In this document: in pieces, positions 8,606 through 17,786 of the stretch
Position numbering within the stretch: position 1 is the first letter of the stretch
Layout of the letters: each line of letters opens with the position of its first letter
NCBI RefSeq assembly: GCF_001279775.1
Contig: NZ_LGDG01000237.1
Location: 109,417-173,416 of the forward strand
Source: Streptomyces sp. MMG1533
Lineage (GTDB): Bacteria; Actinomycetota; Actinomycetes; Streptomycetales; Streptomycetaceae
DNA: 64,000 nt
Direction of reading: 5' to 3'
Program-made: the position numbers and the translations under genes
The notes under the pieces: generated by a model
What the model saw: the letters and a program-made list of their open reading frames with translations, nothing else
What the model was told of the DNA's origin: nothing
Database searches by the model: none

Positions 8606-9115
8606 AAGCCACATCATGATGTCGTCCCGGTAGTCGTCCGCCGAGACCCGCAGCCCTCCCGGCACCCGGCCCACCTCCTTGTAGCCGACGGAGGCGTAGA
8701 AGTTCTCCAGGCCCAGTCCGCCCCGGCAGGTCAGCTTGAGCGCCTCGAGCCCGAGGGCGCGGGCGTGCTCCTCGGCCGCCGCGAGCAGGGCCCGGCCGTG
8801 ACCGCCGCCCTGGAGGGAGGGGTCGACCATGACGGTGGTCAGCCGGCCGTAGTGGCTCTGGAGGCGGTGCGTGTTGAAGCCGAGGAAGGCGGTGGCGCGC
8901 AGCCGTCCGTCGGGGTCGAGCCCGGCGAGCAGGCGGTGGCGTCCGGCCGCGACCGACTCCGCGTACCGGTCGATCTCGGGACGTACCTCCTCGTACGTCG
9001 TCTGGCCGGTGAAGCCGACCGCTCCGCCCGTGTTGTTGACGTCCGTCCACAGCCGGGTCAGCTCGTCGAGCAGCGCGGGCGTGAGATCGGGGTCAAGCCG
9101 GAATTTGAGCTCCAT
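8594..9115 (-). CDS. GNAT-family N-acetyltransferase
   Basis: 173 aa. The acetyl-CoA-binding motif A is VMVDPSLQGGGHGRALLAAA (Q/R-x-x-G-x-G/A pattern QGGGHG), followed by motif B FYASVGY. The acceptor substrate is unknown. A TTG at 9124 is in frame, but ATG 9115 begins the conserved strand MELKFRLDPD. Neither start has a clear ribosome site. The stop lies in a tandem repeat. Confidence 0.85.
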   Translation of the reverse strand: MELKFRLDPDLTPALLDELTRLWTDVNNTGGAVGFTGQTTYEEVRPEIDRYAESVAAGRHRLLAGLDPDGRLRATAFLGFNTHRLQSHYGRLTTVMVDPSLQGGGHGRALLAAAEEHARALGLEALKLTCRGGLGLENFYASVGYKEVGRVPGGLRVSADDYRDDIMMWLPLN

Positions 9116-9169
9116 GGTCGGCAAGCTTAGGTTCGGCCGGCCGCACGCCCGTCTTTGGGGCGAAGGCCC

Positions 9170-9823
9170 TCACCCGAGGGCGCGGGCCGCGACCCGCAGA
9201 TCGGAGACCAGCCCGCGATAGGCGGCCTCCCGGTCGTCGGCCCGCAGCACCGACGAGGGGTGCACGGTGGGCACCAGCCGCTCCGCGTGCCCGTGGATCT
9301 CCTCCTCCAGCACCGTCCCGCGCACCTGCGTGACCCGGAACGACGACCCCAGCAGCGCCTTGCCCGCCGTGGCCCCGAGCACCACGATCAGCTCGGGTTC
9401 CACCACCGCCAGCTCGGCGGCGAGCCACGGCCCGCACGCGGTCGTCTCCCGCAGGGTGGGCGCCTTGTGGATGCGGCGTTTGCGCGGCTCGGCCTGCGTG
9501 AACTTGAAGTGCTTGACGGCGTTGGTGACATACGCCTCGCCGGGATCGATCCCCGCCTCCGCGAGCGCCCGGTCCAGCAGCTTCCCGGCCGGCCCGACGA
9601 AGGGCTTGCCCTGCCGGTCCTCCTGGTCCCCGGGCTGCTCTCCCACGAGCATCACGCGGGCGTCGGCCGCCCCCGCCCCGAACACGGTCTGCGTGGCGTC
9701 CCGGTGCAGCGGGCAGCCACGGCACTCGGCGGCGGCGCGGCGCAGGGCGGGCAGGCCGCCGCGTTCCGGTACGAAGGGTCCGGCCGTGTACGCGTCTTCG
9801 GGCGCGGCCGTGCGGGAACTCAC
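9170..9823 (-). CDS. udgX: Uracil-DNA glycosylase, UdgX type
   Basis: 217 aa family-4-like glycosylase. It has the Fe-S cysteine pattern CRGCPL near the N-terminus, motif 1 GEQPGDQED, and the C-terminal motif VHPSSVLR. The inserted loop RKRRIHKAPT with its histidine is the signature of UdgX, which in mycobacteria becomes covalently attached to DNA at uracil sites. The published loop reads KRRIHQ; here Gln is Lys. GTG 9823 was chosen: it follows the mqnE stop by 28 nt and removes 46 residues that overlap mqnE. Confidence 0.85.
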   Translation of the reverse strand: MSSRTAAPEDAYTAGPFVPERGGLPALRRAAAECRGCPLHRDATQTVFGAGAADARVMLVGEQPGDQEDRQGKPFVGPAGKLLDRALAEAGIDPGEAYVTNAVKHFKFTQAEPRKRRIHKAPTLRETTACGPWLAAELAVVEPELIVVLGATAGKALLGSSFRVTQVRGTVLEEEIHGHAERLVPTVHPSSVLRADDREAAYRGLVSDLRVAARALG

Positions 9824-9851
9824 GCCCGCCGAGTACCGCGCCCGGAACGCC

Positions 9852-11015
9852 TCACACCCGCATCGGCTGCGGCGACTCCCGACGCGCCGGGTCGGGACCG
9901 TCGTACTCCCGGATGGTCTCGTACCGCGTGTTCCGCTCCACCGGCCGGAAACCGGCGTCACGGATGAGATCCAGCAGATCCTCGCGGGTCAGCTTGTTCG
10001 GCGTGCCGTAGTTGTCGGCGTCGTGCGTGATCTTGTACTCGACGACCGAGCCGTCCATGTCGTCGGCGCCGTGCTGGAGCGCGAGCTGGGCGGTCTGGAC
10101 GCCGTGCATGACCCAGAAGACCTTGACGTGCGGGACGTTGTCGAAGAGGAGACGCGAGACCGCGAAGGTCTTGAGGGCCTCCGCGCCGGTCGCCATCTGG
10201 GTCCTGGCCTGGAGGCGGTTGCGGACCTTGCCGTCCTGCACGTCCACGAAGTCGTGCTGGTAGCGCAGCGGGATGAAGACCTGGAAGCCGCCGGTCTCGT
10301 CCTGGAGTTCACGCAGCCGCAGTACGTGGTCCACCCGGTGGCGCGGCTCCTCGATGTGGCCGTACAGCATGGTGCACGGGGTCTTGAGCCCCTTCTCGTG
10401 CGCCAGGCGGTGGATGCGCGACCAGTCCTCCCAGTGGGTGCGGTGGTCGACGATGTGCTGCCGGACCTCCCAGTCGAAGATCTCGGCGCCGCCGCCGGTG
10501 AGGGACTCCAGACCGGCGTCGATGAGCTCGTCGAGGATCTCGGAGGCGGACAGTCCCGAGATGGTCTCGAAGTGGTGGATCTCGGTGGCGGTGAACGCCT
10601 TGAGCGAGACGTGCGGCAGGGCGGCCTTCAGCTCGCGCAGGGAGCGCGGGTAGTAGCGCCAAGGGAGGTTCGGGTGCAGCCCGTTGACGATGTGCAGCTC
10701 GGTGAGGTTGTCGCCCTCCATCGCCTTGGCGAGCTTGACCGCCTCCTCGATGCGCATCGTGTACGCGTCCTTCTCACCCGGCTTGCGCTGGAAGGAGCAG
10801 TAGGCGCAGGACGCGGTGCACACGTTGGTCATGTTGAGGTGGCGGTTGACGTTGAAGTGGACGACGTCGCCGTTCTTCCGCGTCCGCACCTCGTGCGCGA
10901 GGCCGCCCAGCCAGGCCAGGTCGTCCGACTCGTAGAGCGCGATGCCGTCCTCGCGGGTCAGCCGCTCACCGGCCCGGACCTTGTCCTCCAGCTCGCGCTT
11001 GAGCCCGACATCCAT
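9852..11015 (-). CDS. mqnE: Aminofutalosine synthase MqnE (radical SAM)
   Basis: 387 aa. The radical-SAM cluster motif is CTASCAYCSF (CX3CX2C) at about residues 66-75, after NVNRHLNMTN. MqnE joins 3-(1-carboxyvinyloxy)benzoate to SAM to form aminofutalosine in the futalosine route to menaquinone. ATG 11015 has AGGAGAGG upstream. The gene sits with ubiX, mqnP and ubiD homologs, all late-pathway genes, and an AsnC regulator just upstream on the same strand. Confidence 0.95.
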   Translation of the reverse strand: MDVGLKRELEDKVRAGERLTREDGIALYESDDLAWLGGLAHEVRTRKNGDVVHFNVNRHLNMTNVCTASCAYCSFQRKPGEKDAYTMRIEEAVKLAKAMEGDNLTELHIVNGLHPNLPWRYYPRSLRELKAALPHVSLKAFTATEIHHFETISGLSASEILDELIDAGLESLTGGGAEIFDWEVRQHIVDHRTHWEDWSRIHRLAHEKGLKTPCTMLYGHIEEPRHRVDHVLRLRELQDETGGFQVFIPLRYQHDFVDVQDGKVRNRLQARTQMATGAEALKTFAVSRLLFDNVPHVKVFWVMHGVQTAQLALQHGADDMDGSVVEYKITHDADNYGTPNKLTREDLLDLIRDAGFRPVERNTRYETIREYDGPDPARRESPQPMRV

Positions 11016-11109
11016 GCTTCTGCCTCTCCTCAGTGACGAACCCTGCCAACCGTACTCCCCCGCCCTTCGGGCGGGAGGGGCCCCCATCAGGCGCTTCGCG
11101 CCTGCGCGC

Positions 11110-11565
11110 CTACTCCTCCTCGGGCAGTTCACCCACCCGGTTCTCCCACTTCGTGGAGAGCACGATCGTGGTACGGGTCCGGGAGACGCCCTTGGTTCCG
11201 CTGAGCCGCCGGATGATCTTCTCCAGTCCGTCGACGTCGGTCGCCCGCACCTTGAGCATGAACGAGTCGTCGCCCGCGATGAACCAGCAGTCCTCGATCT
11301 CGGTGAGGTCCTTCAGCCGGGCGGCCACGTCCTCGTGGTCGGCGGCGTCGGAGAGCGAGATGCCGATCAGGGCGATGACGCCGAGGCCGAGCGAGGCGGC
11401 GTCGACCGTGGCGCGGTAGCCGGTGATGACGCCGGCCGCCTCCAGCCGGTTGATGCGGTCGGTGACGCTGGGTCCCGACAGACCGACGAGGCGTCCCAGC
11501 TCCGCGTAGGAGGCCCTGCCGTTCTCCCTCAGGGCCTGGATGAGCTGCCTGTCCACCGCGTCCAT
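11110..11565 (-). CDS. Lrp/AsnC-family regulator
   Basis: 151 aa. An N-terminal winged helix-turn-helix (MDAVDRQLIQALRENGRASY, then AELGRLVGLSGPSVTDRINRL) is followed by a RAM ligand domain ending in TTIVLSTKWENR. ATG 11565 has GAAGG upstream. It lies between ubiX and mqnE on the same strand and may regulate them. The effector is probably an amino acid but cannot be named. Confidence 0.9.
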   Translation of the reverse strand: MDAVDRQLIQALRENGRASYAELGRLVGLSGPSVTDRINRLEAAGVITGYRATVDAASLGLGVIALIGISLSDAADHEDVAARLKDLTEIEDCWFIAGDDSFMLKVRATDVDGLEKIIRRLSGTKGVSRTRTTIVLSTKWENRVGELPEEE

Positions 11566-11642
11566 GCGATCGAAGCCTTCCGATGAAGAGACTGAAGAGG
11601 TCTGGGATGTTCCCGAGGTTGGTGGTGCGTGATGCGTGATGG

Positions 11643-12329
11643 TCAGGCAGGAGGGCGGGAGCCCCCGCCGATTTCGCCCTGCCAGCGGCGGTACAGCCCG
11701 TGCTCCACGCCTGCCGCGTCGAGGACCCGGCCGGCCACGAAGTCCACCAGGTCCTGGATGTGCGTGGCGCCCGCGTAGAAGGCGGGCGAGGCGGGCACGA
11801 CGCTCGCGCCCGCGTCGTCGAGGGCGACCAGGTGCCGCAGGGTCTGGCCGTTCAGCGGGGTCTCCCGCACGGCCACGACCAGCGGGCGCCGCTCCTTGAG
11901 CGTGACGCTCGCGGCCCGTTGGAGCAGGTCCTTCGACAGACCCAGCGCGACTCCGGCGACACACGCGGTGGAGGCCGGCACGATCAGCATCCCCTTCGAG
12001 GGGTACGACCCCGAGGACGGCCCCGCCGCCAGGTCCCCCGCGCTCCAGTGCCGTACGCCCTCGAGGTCCACCTCGAAGGTCCCCGGCTTGCCGTCCGCCC
12101 CCCGGGACAGCCATTCCCGCAGGTCGTCCTGCCAGTGGGCGTCCCGGAAGGAGATCTGGGTCTCGTCGAGCAGGGTCAGCCGGGAGGCCCGGGACACGAC
12201 CAGGTCGACGCTCTCGCCGACAGAGAGCAGCGCGCGCAGCACGGCAGCGGCATAAGGAGTGCCGGAAGCGCCGGACACCCCTACGATCCAAGGCGTACGC
12301 GGCGTCTCTCCTGGCTTGACTGGGTTCAC
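11643..12329 (-). CDS. ubiX: UbiX/MqnM-like flavin prenyltransferase
   Basis: 228 aa. The FMN-binding N-terminus is VGVSGASGTPYAAAVLRAL; SPAFY and the Arg-containing LKERRPLVVAVRETPLN loop match the prenyl-phosphate site. It makes prenylated FMN, the cofactor of the UbiD-type decarboxylase encoded 1.6 kb away. A roughly 15-residue insertion after strand 2 (SRGADGKPGTFEVDLEGV) is longer than in E. coli UbiX. GTG 12329 is the first plausible start and divergent from the rhomboid gene. Confidence 0.9.
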   Translation of the reverse strand: MNPVKPGETPRTPWIVGVSGASGTPYAAAVLRALLSVGESVDLVVSRASRLTLLDETQISFRDAHWQDDLREWLSRGADGKPGTFEVDLEGVRHWSAGDLAAGPSSGSYPSKGMLIVPASTACVAGVALGLSKDLLQRAASVTLKERRPLVVAVRETPLNGQTLRHLVALDDAGASVVPASPAFYAGATHIQDLVDFVAGRVLDAAGVEHGLYRRWQGEIGGGSRPPA

Positions 12330-12420
12330 AACCCCGAGCCTATCCGGCGTCGCAGGGTGGGAACCGGCCAAGGGGTCCGGGCCGTTCCCCGAAGGGGACG
12401 AGCGAGCGGTGGGGGTTGCC

Positions 12421-13023
12421 ATGTCCGGTGCCGAACTCGAGTGGTCGCGGGGTGGCCGTGCGAAGGCCGCGGCCAAGCTGATGGCGGGCTGGGTCGCGCT
12501 GCTGTGGCTGCTCGAAGTGGTGGACGTGGCCTTCGGCCACGCGCTGGACGACTTCGGCATCGTCCCGCGTGTCCCCGCCGAGCTGATCGACATCGTCCCG
12601 GCCGCCTTCCTGCACTTCGGCTTCGCCCATGTGGCCGCGAACAGCGTGCCGTTGCTGGTCCTCGGCTTCCTGGCGGCCCTCGGCGGTCTGCGCCGGTTCG
12701 CCGCGGTGTGCGCGCTGATCATCGTGGCGGACGGCCTGGGGGTCTGGCTGATATCCCCGGCGAACAGCAACACGGCCGGCGCCTCCGGGCTGATCTTCGG
12801 CCTCTTCGGCTTCCTGGTGGTCAGCGGCTTCGTCGAGCGCCGGCCCCTGGGCGTCCTGGTCGGTGTGCTGGTCGGCGCGGTCTGGGGCGGCGCGATCCTC
12901 GCGGGCCTCGCGCCCACGCAGTCCGGGGTCAGCTGGCAGGGCCATCTGATCGGCCTGGTGTCGGGCATGGCGGCGGCGTTCGTGTTCCGCCGCCGGACCC
13001 CCCTGCCGGCGCCGACGCGCTGA
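12421..13023 (+). CDS. Rhomboid-family intramembrane serine protease
   Basis: 200 aa with about six membrane helices. It keeps HFGFAHVAANSV (the H-x-x-x-N of TM2), the catalytic Ser in TAGASGLIFGLFG (GASG, TM4) and the His in SWQGHLIGLVSG (TM6), so it should be active. Substrates are single-pass membrane proteins, identity unknown. ATG 12421 has a GGTGGGGG ribosome site. It sits inside the menaquinone gene group on the opposite strand with no obvious link to it. Confidence 0.9.
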   Translation: MSGAELEWSRGGRAKAAAKLMAGWVALLWLLEVVDVAFGHALDDFGIVPRVPAELIDIVPAAFLHFGFAHVAANSVPLLVLGFLAALGGLRRFAAVCALIIVADGLGVWLISPANSNTAGASGLIFGLFGFLVVSGFVERRPLGVLVGVLVGAVWGGAILAGLAPTQSGVSWQGHLIGLVSGMAAAFVFRRRTPLPAPTR

Positions 13024-13035
13024 CCCGCGCGCCGC

Positions 13036-13938
13036 TCACACCGTGAGCCCGCGCACCAGCAGGTCCAGCAGCGCACACACGAACAGGGCAATCCCGATGA
13101 ACCCGTTGACGCTGAAGAACGCCCTGTTCAGGCGGGACAGGTCATGGGGTCGCACGATCGAGTGCTCGTAGACGAACGCGCCCGCCACGATCATCAGGCC
13201 GAACCAGAAGAAGGCACCCGCGTCGGTGGCGACGGCGTACCAGATGAACAACCCCGTCGTCACCGCGTGGCAGATTCGCGCGCCCCGGATGGCCGCCGGG
13301 ATGCCGAAGCGGGCCGGGACCGACATGACGCCGACCTCGCGGTCGGTGTCGACGTCCTGGCAGGCGTAGATCAGGTCGAAGCCGCCGATCCAGATGCCGA
13401 CGGCGAGACCGAGGATCACCGCGTCCCAGGACCACTCGCCGGAGATCGCCAGCCAGCCGCCGACCGGACCCATCGCCTGGGCGAGGCCGAGGATGGCCTG
13501 GGGGAAGTTCGTGAACCGTTTGCCGTACGGGTAGACCACCATCGGGATCACCGCGATGGGAGCCAGCGCCAGGCACAGGGGGTTCAGCAGGGCCGCCGAG
13601 CCCAGGAAGATCACCAGGGCGATCAGCGCGCCCGTCCAGGCGTGCTTCACCGACATCGCGCCGGTGACCAGCTCGCGGTGGGCCGTACGCGGGTTACGGG
13701 CGTCGATCTCCCGGTCGATGATCCGGTTGACCGCCATCGCGAAGGTCCGCAGGCCCACCATGCAGATGGTGACCAGGAGGAGGCGCCCCCAGTGGATGTT
13801 CTTGTCCCACTGGAACATCGCGGTGAGGGCGGCGATGTAGGCGAAGGGCAGGGCGAAGACCGAGTGCTCGATCATCACCAGGCGCAGGAAGGCCTTGGTG
13901 CGTCCCGGTTGCGGGAGAGCGGCGGACGCTGAACTCAC
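13036..13938 (-). CDS. mqnP: MqnP, UbiA-type prenyltransferase
   Basis: 300 aa, eight or nine membrane helices. Both Asp-rich prenyl-diphosphate motifs are present: NRIIDREIDARNPRT and DVDTDREVGVMS. MqnP prenylates the 1,4-dihydroxy-6-naphthoate-type intermediate of the futalosine pathway at the membrane. The start is GTG 13938, overlapping the ubiD stop by 4 nt (GTGA), so both proteins are translated together. Confidence 0.93.
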   Translation of the reverse strand: MSSASAALPQPGRTKAFLRLVMIEHSVFALPFAYIAALTAMFQWDKNIHWGRLLLVTICMVGLRTFAMAVNRIIDREIDARNPRTAHRELVTGAMSVKHAWTGALIALVIFLGSAALLNPLCLALAPIAVIPMVVYPYGKRFTNFPQAILGLAQAMGPVGGWLAISGEWSWDAVILGLAVGIWIGGFDLIYACQDVDTDREVGVMSVPARFGIPAAIRGARICHAVTTGLFIWYAVATDAGAFFWFGLMIVAGAFVYEHSIVRPHDLSRLNRAFFSVNGFIGIALFVCALLDLLVRGLTV

Positions 13939-15386
13939 AGCCCGTACTCCTTCCAGCGGCGGTCGACCTTCGCCGCCGTCTCCGGGTCGGACAGCACCAT
14001 GTCGGGCCAGCCGCCGTCCCGCGTGTAGCCCTCCTCGGGCCACTTCTTCGTCGCGTCGATGCCCGCCTTGCCGCCCCAGAACTGCTGGTAGGAGGCATGG
14101 TCGAGATGGTCGACGGGACCTTCCACGACCGAGAGGTCACGGGCGTAGTCGGTGTTGCCGAGGGCCCGCCACGCGACCTCGTGCAGATCGTGGACGTCAC
14201 AGTCGGAGTCGACGACCACGATCAGCTTGGTCAGGGACATCATGTGCGCCCCCCAGATCGCGTGCATCACCTTCTGCGCGTGCTTGGGGTACTTCTTGTC
14301 GATCGAGACGATCGCGCAGTTGTGGAAGCCGCCGGCCTCGGGCAGGTGGTAGTCCACGATGTCCGGCACGATGATCTTCAGCAGCGGGAGGAAGAACCGC
14401 TCCGTCGCACGGCCCAGGGGTCCGTCCTCCGTCGGAGGGCGGCCTACGACGATCGACTGCAGCAGCGGCCGCTTCCGCATCGTCACGCAGTCGATCTTCA
14501 GCGCGGGGAAGGGCTCCTGCGGGGTGTAGAAGCCGGTGTGGTCGCCGAAGGGACCCTCCGGAAGCATCTCCCCGGGCTCCAGCCAGCCCTCGATGACGAC
14601 CTCGGCCTGCGCCGGCACCTGGAGCGGGACGGTCTTGCAGTCGACCATCTCGATCCGCTTGCCCGCGATGAACCCGGCGAAGAGGTACTCGTCGATGTCA
14701 CCGGGCAGGGGCGCGGTGGAGGCGTAGGTCACGGCCGGCGGGCAGCCGAAGGCGATCGCCACCGGCAGCCGCTCGCCCCTGCGCGCCGCCACCTGGTAGT
14801 GGTTGCGGCTGTCCTTGTGGATCTGCCAGTGCATACCGATGGTGCGCTTGTCGTGGCGCTGCAGGCGGTACAGGCCCAGGTTCCGGATCCCGCTCTCCGG
14901 GTCCTTGGTGTGGGTGAGCCCCAGGTTGAAGAAGGACCCGCCGTCCTGCGGCCAGGTGAAGAGGGCGGGCAGCCGGTCGAGGTCGACGTCGTCGCCGTGC
15001 AGCACGACCTCATGGACCGGAGCTTCTTTCACCTTCTTCGGCGGTACGTGCGTCATCGCGCCGAGCTTCCCGAAGGCCTCCCGCACGCCCACGAACCCGT
15101 GCGGCAGTTCGGGCCGCAGCAGGCCGCCGATCTTCTCGGAGATCTCGCCGTACGACTTCAGCCCCAGGGCCTTCAGCAGCCGCCGGTCGGTCCCGAAGAC
15201 GTTCATCGCGAGGGGCATCGCGGAGCCCTTCACGTTCTCGAAGAGCAGCGCCGGGCCCCCGGACTTCTGCACCCGGTCGACGATCTCCCCGACCTCCAGA
15301 TACGGGTCCACCTCGGCCTTGACGCGTTTGAGGTCGCCCTCGCGCTCCAGGGCCCTGAGCAGGGAACGAAGATCGTCATAAGCCAT
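13935..15386 (-). CDS. ubiD: UbiD-family decarboxylase of menaquinone synthesis (MqnL)
   Basis: 483 aa. It holds the conserved prenyl-FMN and metal segment RNLGLYRLQ and the catalytic region EGPFGDHTGFYT with its acidic residue and His. It removes the naphthoate carboxyl group after prenylation, depending on prFMN from the nearby UbiX. It is first in a coupled pair with mqnP. ATG 15386 begins the conserved MAYDDLRSLLRALE; no ribosome site is evident, so the message may be leaderless. Confidence 0.93.
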   Translation of the reverse strand: MAYDDLRSLLRALEREGDLKRVKAEVDPYLEVGEIVDRVQKSGGPALLFENVKGSAMPLAMNVFGTDRRLLKALGLKSYGEISEKIGGLLRPELPHGFVGVREAFGKLGAMTHVPPKKVKEAPVHEVVLHGDDVDLDRLPALFTWPQDGGSFFNLGLTHTKDPESGIRNLGLYRLQRHDKRTIGMHWQIHKDSRNHYQVAARRGERLPVAIAFGCPPAVTYASTAPLPGDIDEYLFAGFIAGKRIEMVDCKTVPLQVPAQAEVVIEGWLEPGEMLPEGPFGDHTGFYTPQEPFPALKIDCVTMRKRPLLQSIVVGRPPTEDGPLGRATERFFLPLLKIIVPDIVDYHLPEAGGFHNCAIVSIDKKYPKHAQKVMHAIWGAHMMSLTKLIVVVDSDCDVHDLHEVAWRALGNTDYARDLSVVEGPVDHLDHASYQQFWGGKAGIDATKKWPEEGYTRDGGWPDMVLSDPETAAKVDRRWKEYGL

Positions 15387-15475
15387 GAGGTCAAGTATCC
15401 CCGAGCGGCTACCCTGGCCCGGTACCTGGGGTCCCGTGCTCGTGGCCCCGACGACCGTTCCCTTGGAAGGCCCCC

Positions 15476-15823
15476 ATGCTCCGGGTACTGATGTTCCTCG
15501 TGCCACTGGCGCTCAGCGTCTACGCCTTCATCGACTGCATCAGCACGAAGGACGAGGACGTCCGCCACATGCCCAAGCCGCTGTGGGCCATCCTCGTCCT
15601 CGTCTTCCCGCTCGCCGGCTCGCTCTCCTGGCTCATCGCGGGCAAGAAGCGGCACCCGGCCGGCACGCCCGGCTCCGGCGGCTCCGCCGGCTCTCCGTGG
15701 AGCCGGGGCGGCGGGCAGCAGTGGGTGGCGCCCGACGACAATCCCGAGTTCCTCAAGTCCCTCAGGGACGAGGACGGCGACGAGGACAAGAAGGGGCGCG
15801 GCGAGGACCCCAAGGGCGACTGA
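15476..15823 (+). CDS. PLDc_N-domain membrane protein
   Basis: 115 aa. Two helices (residues ~3-20 and ~36-54) flank the typical PLDc_N signature [19 protein letters not shown]. The tail is acidic and low-complexity. These small proteins are widespread in actinobacteria and of unknown role. GGAAGG precedes ATG 15476. Its stop shares one base with the LysR start (TGATG). Confidence 0.85.
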   Translation: MLRVLMFLVPLALSVYAFIDCISTKDEDVRHMPKPLWAILVLVFPLAGSLSWLIAGKKRHPAGTPGSGGSAGSPWSRGGGQQWVAPDDNPEFLKSLRDEDGDEDKKGRGEDPKGD

Positions 15824-16731
15824 TGGAGCTGCGACTGCTCGTCACCTTCGAAAAGGTCGCCACCGTGCTGAGCTTCACGCGGGCGGCGGCCGAACTGCGG
15901 TACGCGCAGTCCAGTGTCACCGGTCAGATCCGTGCTCTGGAGTCCTCGCTCGGCACGGAGTTGTTCGACCGGCTCGGCAGCCGCATCCGCCTCACGGAGG
16001 CCGGTGAGCGGCTGCTGCCGTACGCCCGGCAGATCATCGAGCTGAACGAGGAGGCGCGGGCGACGGTCGTGGGCGCCGAGGAGCCCTCCGGTTCGCTCAC
16101 GGTGGGCACGATGGAGTCGCTGACGTCGTACCGTCTGCCGCCGCTCCTGGAGTTCTTCCACCACCGGTACCCGAAGGTCCGCCTCTCCCTGCGCACCACC
16201 CTCGGCGACGAGACCCGGCAGGCCCTGCTGAGGGGGACGTACGACGTGGGGTTCCTGATGGAGCCCGAGACCGACCACGCCGGGTTGGAGAGCAGGGTGC
16301 TGGCGCCCGAGCCGCTGGTTCTGGTGGCCGCCCCCGGGCACCCGCTGGCCGCCGGTGCGGCCGGGCTGAAGACCGAGGACCTGGCCGAGGTCCAGCTGGT
16401 CGGGACCGAACCGGGCTGCCCGTACCGGGACTTGTTCGAGTCCGAGCTCGCCCACCGGACCGGGGCGCCGCCGCCCTTCATGGAGTTCGGCACGATCGAG
16501 GCGACCAAGCGGGGGGTGGCCGGCGGTCTCGGGGTGGCGCTGCTGCCCCGGATGGCGGTGGGCGGGGAGCTGGCGTCCGGGGCGCTCGCGGAGCTGGCGT
16601 GGGAGCCGCCGTTCCAGCTGTACACACAGCTGGCGTGGCGGGCCGGCAAGCGGCTGCCACGCCATCTGCGGCTGTTCATCGAGGCTGCGGAGCGGCTGGT
16701 GCGGGAGCAGACGGCGTCACCTGGGCCGTGA
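15823..16731 (+). CDS. LysR-family regulator
   Basis: 302 aa. The winged helix-turn-helix (SFTRAAAELRYAQSSVTGQI, then RALESSLGTELFDRLG, residues ~17-52) is followed by a periplasmic-binding-fold effector domain. It is coupled to the PLDc_N gene. Its 3' end overlaps the convergent EamA exporter gene by 56 nt, an unusual arrangement for LysR genes, which more often diverge from their target. Confidence 0.92.
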   Translation: MELRLLVTFEKVATVLSFTRAAAELRYAQSSVTGQIRALESSLGTELFDRLGSRIRLTEAGERLLPYARQIIELNEEARATVVGAEEPSGSLTVGTMESLTSYRLPPLLEFFHHRYPKVRLSLRTTLGDETRQALLRGTYDVGFLMEPETDHAGLESRVLAPEPLVLVAAPGHPLAAGAAGLKTEDLAEVQLVGTEPGCPYRDLFESELAHRTGAPPPFMEFGTIEATKRGVAGGLGVALLPRMAVGGELASGALAELAWEPPFQLYTQLAWRAGKRLPRHLRLFIEAAERLVREQTASPGP

Positions 16732-17617
16732 CCTCGCGGGATGGCTTCGCCAGCGTGACCTTGAGGCTGGCCGCGACGATCAGCGGGACGCCGAGGGCCT
16801 GCACGAGGCCGATGTGGTGGCCGTAGACCAGCCAGTCCATGACCATGGCGACCGCCGGGTAGACGAAGGCGAGTACGGCGATCTTGGCGGTCGGGAGCTG
16901 GGCGTACGCGGCGTACATGAGGACGTACATCAGGCCGGTGTGGATGACGCCGAGTCCGACCAGCCAGCCCCAGTCGGCGCCGGTGCCGCGCATCGCGGCG
17001 AAGTCGGTGAAGGGGAGCAGCAGCGGGATCCCGACGAGCACCTGGACGAGGGCGACGAGGTGCGGGCGGACGCCGGTGACGCGCTTGGTGACCAGCGTGG
17101 ACAGGCCGTAGAGGAGCGCGGCGAGCAACGCCTGCCCCACGCCCGTCAGATACGTCCCGCCGCTCGCGAAGTCGCCGGGGGTGACGCCCGAGACGAGGAT
17201 CAGGCCCGCGAAGGCGACGGCGATCCAGCCGACCTTGGCGAGGGTGAGCCGCTCGCGGAACAGCAGGGCGCCCAGCAGGACCACGTAGAACGGCTGCGTG
17301 TGGTAGACCACCGTGGCGACGGAGATCGAGGTGTTCTCGTACGACTGGAAGAGCAGGACCCAGTTGAAGACGATGAACACGCCGCCCAGGACGGCGAGTC
17401 CGAGGGTGCGCGGGGTGAAGCCGTGGTCGCGGAGCCAGCCGCGGGCGACGACGTAGCCGCCGAGGGCGAGTGCGCCGAACAGGACGCGGAAGAAGACGAC
17501 GTTGAAGGGTGAGGCGCCCGACTCGACGACGAAGACGCCGAGGGTGCCGGAGAGCACCATCGCCGCCGTCAGCTGGGCCGTGCCCTTGTTCTCCGAACCC
17601 TTGCTCTGTGTGGTCAT
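16676..17617 (-). CDS. EamA/DMT-family transporter
   Basis: 313 aa with ten predicted membrane helices and two EamA repeats (about residues 15-145 and 165-295), preceded by a short polar N-terminus and ending in a Pro/Ala-rich tail. Drug/metabolite-type exporter; substrate unknown. ATG 17617 follows the normal N-terminus. The 3' end overlaps the LysR gene. Confidence 0.9.
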   Translation of the reverse strand: MTTQSKGSENKGTAQLTAAMVLSGTLGVFVVESGASPFNVVFFRVLFGALALGGYVVARGWLRDHGFTPRTLGLAVLGGVFIVFNWVLLFQSYENTSISVATVVYHTQPFYVVLLGALLFRERLTLAKVGWIAVAFAGLILVSGVTPGDFASGGTYLTGVGQALLAALLYGLSTLVTKRVTGVRPHLVALVQVLVGIPLLLPFTDFAAMRGTGADWGWLVGLGVIHTGLMYVLMYAAYAQLPTAKIAVLAFVYPAVAMVMDWLVYGHHIGLVQALGVPLIVAASLKVTLAKPSREVTAQVTPSAPAPAAPQPR

Positions 17618-17674
17618 GTCCAGGAAGCTACGAGCGGGCGGTCTGCCTGGTCCACGCGCCAGTGGGGCGTCCTG

Positions 17675-17701
17675 CCGATGCCCCCATCGGTGGGACCGAT
17701 G
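17675..17701. promoter_or_regulatory. Overlapping CCGATG/CATCGG operator between divergent transporters
   Basis: Two overlapping perfect dyads share a half-site: CCGATG-N4-CATCGG (17675-17690) and CATCGGT-N3-ACCGATG (17685-17701). They lie in the 169-bp gap between the EamA exporter and the NCS1 permease, so one protein could act on both promoters. The neighbouring LysR product is a candidate, but the site does not show an obvious T-N11-A core. Confidence 0.5.
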
Positions 17702-17786
17702 CCTACAGGTTGTACGCCGGTGAGCCGCCCGAAGCGGACAACGCGCCCCTGGGCGGGGCCGGGCGGGGGCCGGACACTTACGTCGT

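Noticed and set aside
9824..9961. 46-residue extension of the UdgX gene
   Set aside because: It overlaps the end of mqnE in another frame and is Arg/Ser-rich; GTG 9823 gives the usual family N-terminus.
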